Below, piece by piece: positions 1-9,945 of a stretch of DNA of 64,000 nucleotides. Location: the NCBI GenBank assembly GCA_964017045.1, contig OZ024797.1, positions 15,085,562 to 15,149,561 of the forward strand, written 5' to 3'. Both the position numbers and the translations under genes were made by a program. Below the pieces are notes generated by a model. The model saw only the letters and a program-made list of their open reading frames with translations. It was not told the origin of the DNA and did no database searches. Within the stretch, counting starts at the first letter, position 1; the number at the start of each line of letters is the position of its first letter. Origin of the DNA: Omphiscola glabra. Its lineage: Eukaryota > Mollusca > Gastropoda > Lymnaeidae.

Positions 1-1
1 T

Positions 2-196
2 CAGCGGTGTCCACCTGTGGGTCCCGACCCCTTTAGGGGTGGGGGGCTCGAACGACCCTTACACAAGGGGTCGCTTAAGACCATCGGAAAACACATATTT
101 ATGAAGTAGCAACGAAAATAATTTTATGGTTGGGGGTCACCAAAACATGAGGAACTGTATTAAGGGTCACGGCATTAGGAAGGTTGAGAACCACTG
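2..196 (+). mobile_element. SPIN-like hAT non-autonomous element, copy 1
   Basis: A 195-bp element starts CAGCGGTGTCCACCTGTGGG and ends GGTTGAGAACCACTG, so its termini are inverted repeats of the hAT type (CAGYGG...CCACTG). The internal text (CATCGGAAAACACATATTT, GAGGAACTGTATTAAGGGTC) closely matches, from memory, the short non-autonomous members of the SPIN hAT family. The left target duplication is cut off by the window edge. The single base left (t) agrees with the last base of a possible right duplication, acatagat (197-204). The copy encodes nothing and would need a transposase in trans. A second copy lies at 25016-25212. Sure of hAT; fairly sure of SPIN. Confidence 0.85.
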
Positions 197-570
197 ACAT
201 AGATAGTTGTATTGTTTGTTTCGTAAAAAATCAATTTTTATCAAAGGGATCGAAACTTCGAAGCTGTTCGGTATTGAGTATCCAGTGGGTTCTACGATCA
301 ACATTGACGATCATATAACGATTCTTAGATTCTCATCACGTTATTAAACAACCCATAAAAACAATTTTTATCGTATAACTACTTTACATGCATTGTTTAT
401 TATTATAGACTATGTTAATATAATAATGTCCCACCTGCTGTTACAACGTCGCTTTATTTCACCAACTATTTCAGAAAAACCAAAAGTGCCATCATATTTC
501 CTTCATGTTTATCAAAATCAAGAAACACATTTTTCGTGGGGGGTTGGGATTAGGGGGTAGGGGCTGAAAA
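197..570. other. AT-rich unique sequence
   Basis: No open frame, tandem repeat or recognisable element seen. A G-rich stretch at 536-565 leads into the dispersed repeat that follows. Confidence 0.5.
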
Positions 571-680
571 TTTAAAAGAATGTGTTGTCATCGGCAACGA
601 GTCGATGTGCCAAGTTTCAGCTCGATAGGTTGACGGGAAGTGGGTCAATTAGCAGTCGGGGAAAGTTTGCTTTCTTCTTC
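571..680 (+). mobile_element. Dispersed repeat fragment, copy A
   Basis: The stretch with GAATGTGTTGTCATC and CCAAGTTTCAGCTCGATAG recurs at 41471-41600 with small differences, so it is an interspersed repeat. Position and composition suggest the 3' part of a retroelement, but no coding tail is visible here. It is followed by a T/C-rich tract (668-730). Family unknown. Confidence 0.5.
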
Positions 681-827
681 TTTTTTTTTCTTTGGTATTT
701 TTTGTTTTAATTTTTTTTCTTCCTTGATTGCTGATTGCATTCTTAATAGTTTTCTCCCATAGACAAACATGGCCTCCCCTTTGTGAACATCATTAATTAA
801 TTTTTTTAAAATATATTTTAGAAATTA

Positions 828-1166
828 AATCTCCTGCCCACACTGATCCATAGATACCCACATGTACCCACACTGATCTATGCATACCCACATGCACCCA
901 CACATACCACACTGATCTATACATACCCACATGTATACCTATTAACCTATAGCCACACATACCCAATCTCATCCACATGACCACACCCCTATGGCAAACC
1001 ACACTGATCCACGTATACCCACACCTGACCACGCTGATCCACTTATAGCTACATTGACACACATTTCCCACACATACCTACATTTGACCACAGTTTTCCC
1101 ACACATACCAACATTTGACCACACGTTTCCTACACATACCCACATTTGACCACACATACCCACACG
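828..1166. repeat. Degenerate CCCACA-rich minisatellite, 31-bp at its right end
   Basis: Irregular copies of ACCCACAC(A/T)GATCYAT are followed from 1066 by three 31-bp units built on CACACATACC-ACATTTGACCACA. Open frames on the minus strand here only reflect the repeat. Confidence 0.75.
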
Positions 1167-1250
1167 AGGAGAGTTGATTAAACCCCTTTAAATGCATGAC
1201 ATCAGGACAATTAGGAAAACTGTGCAACGTGCCTAAAGCTCCGAGAGTCA

Positions 1251-1727
1251 CATGTATGTTTCCAAAGCCAACATAACATATGTTTCCCATGTCAACATAT
1301 GATATGTTTCCCAAGCCAACATAACATATGTTTCCCATGTCAACATATGATATGTTTCCCAAGCCCACGTGTCATATATTTCCCATGCGCACATATCACA
1401 TGTTTCCCATGCCCGCGAATCAAATGTTTCCCGTGCCTAATTATCATATGTTTCCCATGCCCACATAACATATGTTTCACATGCCCAATTAACATATGTT
1501 TCCTATGTCCACATAACATTAGTTTTCTATGCCCACATAACATATAATTCTCATACTCACATATCATATGTTTCCCATGCCCACGTAACATATGTTTCCT
1601 ATACCCACATATCATATATTTCCCATGCCCACATAACATATGTTTCCCATGCCCACATATCATATGTTTCCTATGCCCACATAACATATGTTTCCCATGG
1701 CCACGTAACATATGTTTCCCATGTTCG
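1251..1727. repeat. 24-bp minisatellite, about 20 copies
   Basis: The unit contains CATATGTTTCCCATGCCCAC with scattered substitutions. The period is eight codons, so frames stay open on both strands (1299-1547 plus, 1340-1756 minus). No reason to see these as genes. Confidence 0.9.
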
Positions 1728-1823
1728 CGGCCCAACAAAACCTCTAACTTGGTCAAGCATACGATTCTAACTTCTAAAAATCCAGTTGAGAAGAAGTTAA
1801 CTACGATTTCTTTAACAAGTCAA

Positions 1824-1973
1824 ATGTCTCCCTTAAATGTGCTCCACTGTTGAACCAGTAAGATGTTTCCCTTAAATGTGCTCCACTGTTGAACCAGTAA
1901 GATGTCTCCTTTAAATGTGCTCCACTGTTGAACCAGTAAGATGTCTCCCTTGAATGTGCTCCGCTGTTGAACA
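1824..1973. repeat. 39-bp minisatellite, 4 copies
   Basis: Four near-identical units with AAATGTGCTCCACTGTTGAA. The last copy differs at a few bases and ends early. Confidence 0.9.
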
Positions 1974-2207
1974 TTCCACGTATTCCAACTGTTATTTCTA
2001 CGCCGTTTCATCTCGGATATTTTCAAACTAGCTTCCGGATTTCCTCATTTCCCTTTTTAACTATCTGCTGAATTGGCAGGAAATTGAAAGTTTTGCGGCG
2101 GTTCTCAGCCTGTTGGTGATCAAAACCATATACAGAGTCCACGTCATATTTGAAAAAAAAATATATTAACGAAATTATGCAAAGGTTTAAGTACATGGCA
2201 CTATTAA

Positions 2208-2318
2208 CTTGTTGACACTATTACATTAACAACACTATTACCTTGATAACACTATTACCTAGATGACAGTATTACCTTGATGACAGTATTACCTTGATGC
2301 GGTATTACCCTGATGAGA
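2208..2318. repeat. 18-bp degenerate repeat, about 6 copies
   Basis: Copies of ACTATTACCTTGATGACA with substitutions and small indels. Confidence 0.8.
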
Positions 2319-3038
2319 CTCATACCTTGAAAAATCTAGTGATACACTCACCTATGAAGATAAACCCCCACATTTCTTTTAAGTGTAATAATTGTTGGAG
2401 TGTTTGTTACATAATTGATTTATTCAACTTTGAGCCTGAGATCTATTGGGCGACTGCAGGTTTCAGCAGTGCGGGCATTAAAACAAGTGTGGAGGTGGGG
2501 AGAAGAGTGGTGGTAAGGTGGGGGGGGGGCTGGGTTAGAGTTGAGATTTTAAGGGTGGGCGGGGCCTGCAACTTGCACGATGGGATTGTTTTATAAGATG
2601 GCCGCCGCAGTATTGAAAAAAACAAAATCCACCCTATTTTTTGTGGCCCTTTTTTTTTCTTCTGCTCCTATGCTATCCGCCATGCTGAAAAGCTGAGGGG
2701 GTCAAGGCCACTTGTTCACATGATCGAAATAATACCCCCTCACGAATGATAACTCTTTGAGTAATGTACGTTGGCCTTGTACCACATTAGGTGAGGATTA
2801 AGGGGCCTTTTTGCGTCGTTGTCTCCGCTATCCCCCCCCCTCTCGCCCCAAATTATTGGCATTGTTAAATAACTCACACACTTGTTAAAATGATCTGACA
2901 CTGAAATGCTGAAAAGTAGGGTGTCACTTTTCTCTCTATTAAATTCTTTATGCGCATTTTGCACATTGCAATGTGGATAAAAAAATTTTTTTATTTCATG
3001 TTAAAATTATGACAAGGTTAACGTTTATGTAGCCAATC
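2319..3038. other. Mixed unique sequence
   Basis: Holds a G-rich patch (2515-2535), a C run (2832-2843) and short open frames with no family signature. The text around 2700-2960 has the look of an old transposon fragment (short G/C runs, AT-rich borders), but I could not find paired ends. Confidence 0.35.
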
Positions 3039-3476
3039 CATATGAAGGGTCACCTCGGAATAGTGCATATGAAAGGTCACCTCGGAATAGTGCATATGTT
3101 GAGTCACCCGGAATAGTGCATATGTTGGGTCACCTCGGAATAGTGCATATGTTGAGTCACCTCAGAATAGTGTATATGTTTGGTCACCTCCAAATAGTGC
3201 ATATGAAGGGTCACCTCGGAATAGTGTATATGTTGGGTCACCTCGGAATAGTGCATATGTTGAGTCACCTCGGAATAGTGTATATGTTTGTTCACCTCGA
3301 AATAGTGCATATGAAGGGTCACCTCAGAATAGTGCATATGTTGGGTCACCTCGGAATAGTGCATACGTTGGGTCACCTCGGAATAGTGAATATGTTGGGT
3401 CACCTCGGAATAGTGCATATGTTTGGTCACCTCGGAATAGTGCATATGTTGGGTCACCTCGGAGTAGTGCATACAT
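3039..3476. repeat. 27-bp minisatellite, about 16 copies
   Basis: Unit CATATGTTGGGTCACCTCGG plus AATAGTG. Variants (GTTTGG, GAAGGG, GTTGAG) alternate in blocks. The nine-codon period leaves both strands open. Rejected as coding. Confidence 0.95.
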
Positions 3477-3517
3477 TTAATGATAAATAGCTAAATGAAA
3501 TGCATTAATTATATTTA

Positions 3518-3640
3518 GCTCAGGGTAGTGTATAGTTTTTAGTAACTGTAGCTTTAGGGTAGTGTAATAGTTTTAGAAACTGCTGGATTAGGGTAGTGTA
3601 TAGAGTATAGTTTTAGCAACTCTTGGCTCACGTTATATGA
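3518..3640. repeat. About 40-bp decayed repeat, 3 copies
   Basis: Three diverged copies around TTAGGGTAGTGTATAGTTTT, directly after the 27-bp array and sharing its 'tagtg' core. Possibly old relatives of that array. Confidence 0.55.
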
Positions 3641-4263
3641 TAGTTTTAATATGTTTTGTTTAGTGTGATTTCTTGTTTCAGTAATACACGGCACAAAGTC
3701 ATGCATATTTTTGGCCACAGTTGTTTCAGACTAATGTTTGTTAGCAATGAATTGGAGTACAACTAGATATAGTATAGCCAGGATAATGCAAAGTAAATTG
3801 TGATGGCTAGGCCAGGATATTGTATAGGTTTTTTTGTTGTGATAACTAGGTCAAGGTAGTGATAGATTTCAAGGTTTATCGATGAGGGTCAGTTCAGCAC
3901 GATGAGAAAATATCTCTATTTCGATTGTTCATGCTCACATATCTGTTTTCTTGGCTCATGCCCGTGATATTTTTACCACATTTTTTTTCTGACTCTTAAA
4001 ATTCTTCGAACCCTGTGATTTTCTCCATTGTAATTCAACAATCCGGCGCATGGATACATCTCTGCTTCAACCACAGCGATCTACGATTTCAAAGAAGAGC
4101 TTCCACACAGTGAAGGATATAATGAACACAAAAACATAAATAAATAAAACAGAAACGATCTTGTTGTAAAAACAACGCTCTGATTTAACCAAAATAAAAC
4201 AAATATAAAGAGCAACACATATTCTTCTCACACGAACATCTTTTCTTTTCAACAACGCCCCTT
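3641..4263. other. AT-rich unique sequence
   Basis: No convincing gene or repeat. Scattered 'aggtagtg' and 'aggatattgtat' words may be remains of the preceding repeat. Confidence 0.4.
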
Positions 4264-4322
4264 CACCCCCCCCCCAACCTTCCACCCCCAACCTTCCACC
4301 CCCAACCTTCCACCCCCCTCAC
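4264..4322. repeat. C-rich 15-bp repeat, 3-4 copies
   Basis: A C run followed by units of CCCCCAACCTTCCAC. The minus strand is G-rich and could form quadruplexes. Confidence 0.8.
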
Positions 4323-4504
4323 CCCGTATTAATTTTTTTTTTATTTCCTGAATTTTTATGCCCTTTCCCATCATGCAAGAGGGGATCTTCCGTCCTGACT
4401 CATATTTTATGTTATTTCCGGTTCCGTTTCGTGTTCTCGGGATTTTTTTTCTTCTGGCCACTGTTGCATCTCGCCCTAACACACTGACCCCACAACGTTT
4501 CTGT

Positions 4505-4765
4505 CTCCATCTCACTGTCCTCACCCTATCTCTCCTTCTCTTTCTCTCACCCTCTCACTCTCTCCATTCCCTCCGCCTCACTCTTTCATTCCCCCCGTCT
4601 CTCTCGCCCATTCTATTCCTTCCTTTCTCTACCCCTCTCCCTCTCTCTCTTTCTCTTTATCTCCCCCTCTCTCACTCATTTCACCGTCTCTCTCACCCCT
4701 TCTATTCATTCTCTTTCTCTTCTCCCACTCTCTTCCCCTCTCTTCCCTTCTCTCTCTCTTGCCCT
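4505..4765. repeat. Polypyrimidine (CT-rich) tract
   Basis: About 260 bp almost wholly C and T on the plus strand, with TCTCTCTCTC cores and no clean period. Open frames here (Ser/Leu-rich on plus, Arg/Glu-rich on minus) are composition artefacts. Confidence 0.85.
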
Positions 4766-5225
4766 CAAGTATTTTCAACGTTACGCAGCTTTGCTTGTTT
4801 ACACCCCATGCCACCCTTTAAATTCTTAATTTAACATTATAGCTTAAAGCTACCCTTACCCCTTTCCTGCTGCGCTTCTGCCCCCCCCCCCAACCCCCAA
4901 CCGATACGTTCAAAGTTCCAATCAAATTTGTCGCTAGCCACACATCCTCAACTCCCTCAGAAGGAGGTCAGTGGTTGCAATTGGGTCTAGAGTTTACCAG
5001 GTCAAGGTAAGCGCCTTAGTTACTTCATTTCTATTGTGTTGTCATGATTTTTCTTTTTAAAAAAAATAGCATTTAATCGGTTCCTACAGGTGTTGCCCAA
5101 ATCTTGCAACGCAGTAATTTCCCCTTAGCCGAGAGAGGTGGGTGGGTGCGGGTGGCAAAGGCATAAAGGAAACATGGCGCCCGAGGTTGCCTTTAATTTG
5201 TATTCTTCTTAAATGAAATTTGCAG
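4766..5225. other. Unique sequence with poly-C run
   Basis: Holds a C run at 4880-4891 and moderate-GC unique text. The stretch 5190-5225 is T-rich and ends in TTTGCAG, a usable splice acceptor for the exon candidate at 5226. Confidence 0.4.
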
Positions 5226-5333
5226 GCAAGCAGCGGTTCTCGAATTATCATGATGTAGAAATCATCTTGTCCCGAGACACCATCAATGAAACATTTCATA
5301 CGGTTCAGAGCGCCAGAGACAGTCTCCACCGAG
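5226..5333 (+). CDS. Candidate internal coding exon, unknown product
   Basis: A 108-bp open stretch is preceded by a plausible acceptor (AAATTTGCAG) and followed by a plausible donor (CACCGAG/GTGACG). It would be a symmetric phase 1-1 exon. The frame includes NYHDVEIILSRD and FHTVQSARDSLHR. Composition is less AT-rich than its surroundings. The minus strand is also open (around MKCFIDGVSGQDDFY) but lacks a donor at the matching place. I recognise no domain. It could be chance. Confidence 0.25.
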
Positions 5334-5459
5334 GTGACGCAATGATTTTGTTACCTGCTGTCATAACAACCCTCTCCAACTACCACTCAGTCATGACCAC
5401 TCGCCGTGGTTTGAGGATCTCTGAGGCACTTAGAGGCTCCTAAAGTGTTATGCACTTAC

Positions 5460-5700
5460 CCGCATGTCGTTTACTTTTAGATTTCCAATAATCATCTCAT
5501 TAATATAGGTAATAAGTAAAACAAAGTAAGGCTAAAATATAAAAAAGGAAGCAACAAAACAACGAACGTGTCGGCAGGAAGCCTTCGTCAGCGAACAAAC
5601 AAAAGAAAAAACGGAATAAAATGTATACAAAAATATAGCACTTAGCTGAGAGGTAGTATCCGAGAGCCAAGTGCTATATTTTTTATACATTTGCTCGAGT
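5460..5700 (-). mobile_element. Possible Penelope-like element tail
   Basis: Read on the minus strand, the motif GACGAAGGCTTCCTGCCGAC is followed by a T-rich stretch. From memory, 'gaygaaggc-ttcytgccga' text is typical of the terminal regions of Penelope-like retroelements. No reverse transcriptase or GIY-YIG frame is left here. The hairpin at 5619-5691 lies at its right end. Medium-low certainty. Confidence 0.4.
5619..5691. other. 23-bp-arm inverted repeat (hairpin)
   Basis: ATGTATACAAAAATATAGCA continues to ACTT on the left. The right arm reads AAGTGCTATATTTTTTATAC then ATT. The arms pair over about 23 bp with one or two mismatches around a loop of roughly 22-26 bp. It may mark the end of the neighbouring element. 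Confidence 0.7.
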
Positions 5701-6226
5701 TTATACTATATCTTACGCCTTATACAATTTGTAACTAAGTGAGTAATTCAAGGAGTTGCTTCGGAAGTGGGGAGATTGTGGGACGTGGAAGGGGTTAAGA
5801 GCTGCACAGTTAGGAGTAAGGAGAAAAGGGAAGGAGGATGAAATCCCACGAACAGACAGAGGGAAGATAAAAGAGATGAATAAATGTGGTCATCTCAGTA
5901 GGTCGTGGTTGTCACCTCCAGTAGACATTTCTGTCGAAACATTGCGATATTCAATGAACTTCACATAGATTTACAGAAAATTTAATCTTGCTCGCTATAA
6001 CGTTACATTTGTTACGGTGTGGTCTAGACTCTTGACCCCCAGGAAATTTATTTCTAATTTAAAACCAAATTGTCTGATGTCATCTGGCTTTAGTGGTTGA
6101 GGATCTTTGTTTTATAACCAGAGTTTTCATGTCTCCCAAGACTGGCTGCTTCGACGACCCGACCAATCCATTTACCACGGAAACGTGCAAATATATGCCG
6201 AGGACAATACAACTTTACCAAAGCTG
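5701..6226. other. Unique sequence
   Basis: An open stretch at 5756-5968 lacks an ATG at its apparent start and carries no recognisable domain. Nothing else supported. Confidence 0.35.
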
Positions 6227-6740
6227 TTTTGATGGTAGGGGATTTGGGAATTTTGATGGTAGGGGATTAGGGAGTTTTGATGGTAGGGGATGAGGAGGTT
6301 GTGGTGGTAGAAGATGAGGAGGTTGTGGCGTTAGGAGATGAGGAGGTTGTGGTGGTAGGAGATGAGGAGGTTGTGGTGGTAGGAGATGAGGAGGTTGTGG
6401 TGGTAGGAGATGAGGAGGTTGTGGTGGTAGGAGATGAGGAGGTTGTGGTGGTAGGAGATGAGGAGGTTGTGGTCGTAGGAGATGAGGAGGTTGTGGTGGT
6501 AGGGGATGAGGAGGTTGAGGTGGTAGGAGATGAGGAGGTTGTGGTGGTAGGGGATGAGGAGGTTGTGGTGGTAGGGGATAAGGAGGTTGGGGTGGTAGGA
6601 GATGAGGAGGTTGGGTAGTAGGGGATGAGGAGGTTGTGGTGGTAGGGGATGAGGAGGTTGTGGTGGTAGGAGATGAGGAGGTTGTGGTGGTAGGAGATGA
6701 GGAGGTTGTGGTGGTAGGAGATGAGAGGGGTGGTGATTGT
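6227..6740. repeat. 24-bp G-rich minisatellite, about 21 copies
   Basis: Unit GAGGAGGTTGTGGTGGTAGG plus AGAT, with degenerate first copies (6227-6290) lacking the GAGGAGG motif. The plus strand is almost free of C. Open frames (VVVVGDEE on plus, Pro/His/Leu-rich on minus) follow from the eight-codon period. Confidence 0.95.
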
Positions 6741-7567
6741 AAGGAAGCTAGGGGCTTGGGCATGGTACGGGAACGAGGGAATTTGAGGTGGTAGGGTCGG
6801 TTAGGGAGTTGTTTTCAGGAAGGAAGGGAGATGCCTGTAGTTACAGGAGAGAACCGGGGCACGATGGTAAAGATGTCAGTTAGGATGTGTGGAGGAGGGA
6901 AGGAGGAGGGAAGGAGTGTGCAGTCTAAGGGAGAAGGGTAAATGTATTTCTGTGTAAGAGGAACGTGGATAGGGTAAGGGAAGAGCATGTTTGTGTAAGT
7001 GGAACTTGGGTAAGGAAGAGGAAGTAAGTCGGTGGTATGAACGGTGAGAGAAGATGGCCTAGTTAGGTGATGTATGAGGTGGTATGGATTTGACGGTTAT
7101 AAGATAAGGGGTGGGGGGTGGTCCCTGATCGACCTTATTCATGTTTATTTTCATGATCTGCTTTGTGGGTCATGGTCATTGCCCATTTGGTGGGTAGTAA
7201 ACAAAAAAACCCAATTGATTTGACATTGTATCCACTTCTGCCCACACGTACACACAAACACATGCACGCGAACATATACACGGACACACATACTCGCGAC
7301 CCCGCGACCCGCTATAGATTTTTTTTGGGTTATAAGGTTAAAGCAATATGATTATATTGATGCTAATTTCGATATAATTAATCGTTTGAGTAATCAATCA
7401 ATTCAATTGCCAGCGAGTAGGTCAACGATCTGTTAAATTCTTGACAAGTAAGTCATCACTGCAATTATTATGATTGTGTCTCATAGTTATTGAATCCTGA
7501 GCAAGATGGTCCTCATCCATGTAACCCTTAGTAAGTGGGTCAGCTATGTATTCAATTTTGAGCAAAA
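6741..7567. other. Purine-rich then mixed unique sequence
   Basis: 6741-7060 stays G/A-rich (AAGGAGGGAAGG words), possibly a decayed edge of the array. 7240-7300 is CA-rich (ACACACAAACACATGC). 7430-7567 holds scattered GTGGGTCA words like the next array. No gene seen. Confidence 0.45.
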
Positions 7568-9656
7568 TGGGTCAACCATCAGTGTAGAGTGGGTCAACCA
7601 TCAGTGTAGAGTTGGTCAACCGTCAGTGTAGATTGGGTCAACCATCAGTGTAGAGTGGGTCAACCATCAGTGTAGAGTTGGTCAACCGTCAGTGTAGAGT
7701 TGGTCAACCGTCAGTGTAGATTGGGTCAACCATCAGTGTAGAGTGGGTCAACCATCAGTGTAGAGGGGTTCAACCATCAGTGTAGAGTGGGTCAACCATC
7801 AGTGTAGAGTGGGTCAACCATCAGTGTAGAGTGGGTCAACCATCAGTGTAGAGTTGGTCAACCGTCAGTGTAGAGGGGTTCAACCATCAGTGTAGAGGGG
7901 TTCAACCATCAGTGTAGAGGGGTTCAACCATCAGTGTAGAGGGGTTCAACCATCAGTGTAGAGGGGTTCAACCATCAGTGTAGAGGGGTTCAACCATCAG
8001 TGTAGAGGGGTTCAACCATCAGTGTAGAGGGGTTCAACCATCAGTGTAGAGTGGGTCAACCATCAGTGTAGAGTGGGTCAACCATCAGTGTAGAGTTGGT
8101 CAACCGTCAGTGTAGATTGGGTCAACCATCAGTGTAGAGTGGGTCAACCATCAGTGTAGAGGGGTTCAACCATCAGTGTACAGTGGGTCAACCATAAGAG
8201 TAGAGTGGGTCAACCATCAGTGTAGAGTGGGTCAACCATCAGTGTAGAGTTGGTCAACCGTCAGTAAAGATTGGGTCAACCATCAGTATAGAGTGGGTCA
8301 ACCATCAGTGTAGAGGGGTTCAACCATCAGTGTACAGTGGTTCAACCATCAGTGTAGAGTGGGTCAACCATCAGTGTAGAGTGGGTCAACCATCAGTGTA
8401 GAGTGGGTCAACCATCAGAGTAGAGTGGATCAACCATCAGTGTAGAGTGGGTCAACCATCAGTGTAGAGTGGGTCAACCATCAGGGTAGATTGGTTCAAC
8501 CATCGGTTTAGAGTGGTTCAACCATCAGTGTAGAGTGGGTCAACCATCAGCGTAGAGTGGGTCAACCATCAGAGTAGATTGGGTCAACCATCAGTGTAGA
8601 GTGGGTCAACCATTACAGTAGATTGGATCAACCATCAGTGTAGAGTGTTTTAACCATCAGTGTAGAGTGGGTCAACCATCAGTGTAGAGTGGGTTAACCA
8701 TCAGTGTAGAGTGGGTCAACCATCAGTGTAGAGTGGTTCAACCATCAGTGTAGAGTGGGTCAACCATCAGAGCAGATTGGGTCAACAATCAGAGTAGATT
8801 GGGTCAACCATCAGAGTAGATTGGGTCAACCATCAGTGTAGAGTGGGTCAACCATTAGAGGAGATTGGGTCAACCATCAGTGTAGAGTGTTTTAACCATC
8901 AATGTAGAGTGAGTCAACCATCAGTGTAGAGTGGGTTAACCATCAGAGTAGAGTGGGTCAATCATCAGTGTAGCGTGTTTCAACCATCAGTGTAGAGTGG
9001 ATCAACCATCAGTGTAGTGTGGTTCAACCATCAGAGTAGAGTGGTTCAAACATCAGTGTAGAGTAAGTCAACCATCAGTGTAGAGTGGGTCAACCATCAG
9101 AGTAGAGTGGTTTAACCATCAGAGTAGAGTGGTTCAACCATCAGTGTAGAGTGGTTCAACCATCAGTATAGAGTGGTTCAACTATCAGTGTAGAGTGGTT
9201 CAAACATCAGTGTAGAGTGGTTCAACCATCAGTGTAGAGTGGTTCTACCATCAGTGTAGAGTGGGTCAACCATCAGTGTAGAGTGGTTCAACCATCAGAG
9301 TAGATTGGGTCAAGCATCAGAGTAGATTGGGTCAACCATCAGTGTAGAGTGTTTTAACCATCAGTGTAGAGTGGGTCAACCATCAGTGTAGAGTGGGTTA
9401 ACCATCAGTGTAGAGTGGGTCAACCATCAGTGTAGAGTGGTTCAACCATCAGTGTAGAGTGGGTCAACCATCAGAGCAGATTGGGTCAACAATCAGAGTA
9501 TATTGGGTCAACAATCAGAGTATATTGGGTCAACCATCAGAGTAGAGTGGGTAAACCATCAGTGTAGAGTGGGTCAACCATCAGTGTAGAGTGGGTCAAC
9601 CATCAGAGTAGAGTGGGTCAACCATCAGTGTAGAGTCGGTCAACCATCAGTGTAGA
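7568..9656. repeat. 22-bp minisatellite, about 95 copies, with higher-order units
   Basis: Unit GGGTCAACCATCAGTGTAGA plus GT. Variants at fixed sites (TTGG, GGGGTT, CGTCAG, AGAGTAGA) form ordered blocks. The ordered series at 8641-8800 recurs at 9345-9504, exactly 704 bp (32 units) later. The GAGTTGG/CGTCAG block recurs at 7697, 8093 and 8247, spaced 396 and 154 bp (18 and 7 units). Nine adjacent copies at about 7870-8045 are the same GGGGTT variant, a sign of recent local expansion. Frames are closed by TAG, so nothing is coding. Confidence 0.97.
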
Positions 9657-9945
9657 CATTCAGTCTCATTGAGTAGATTCACTTTATCGTGTTCAACAAG
9701 TTGTTATTTTGTCGCCATGTTGTTTGTGGTCTCCGATAGTCATTGGATACCAACAGTCATGTATTGGTGTTGTTTTGTTACGCAACATGTCATCAGAAGG
9801 CACTTTCTTGGTGGTTTCGTTCATGTCATCCTCATCTGGCACCCCATATTTCACCCAAGTTGTGACGAGAAAATGGCGTCCTATAAAAAATATGTCAATG
9901 TTTTGTTTTTGTGACTGCTGAAAATAGCGTTACCAAGGGCAAAAG
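9657..9945. other. Unique spacer between two large arrays
   Basis: About 290 bp of unique text with overlapping short open frames and no recognisable domain. Its chief interest is as a unique anchor between two long arrays. Confidence 0.45.

Noticed and set aside
6215..6763. Proline/histidine-rich minus protein of 182 residues
   Set aside because: 24-bp G-rich repeat; one strand lacks stops because of composition.
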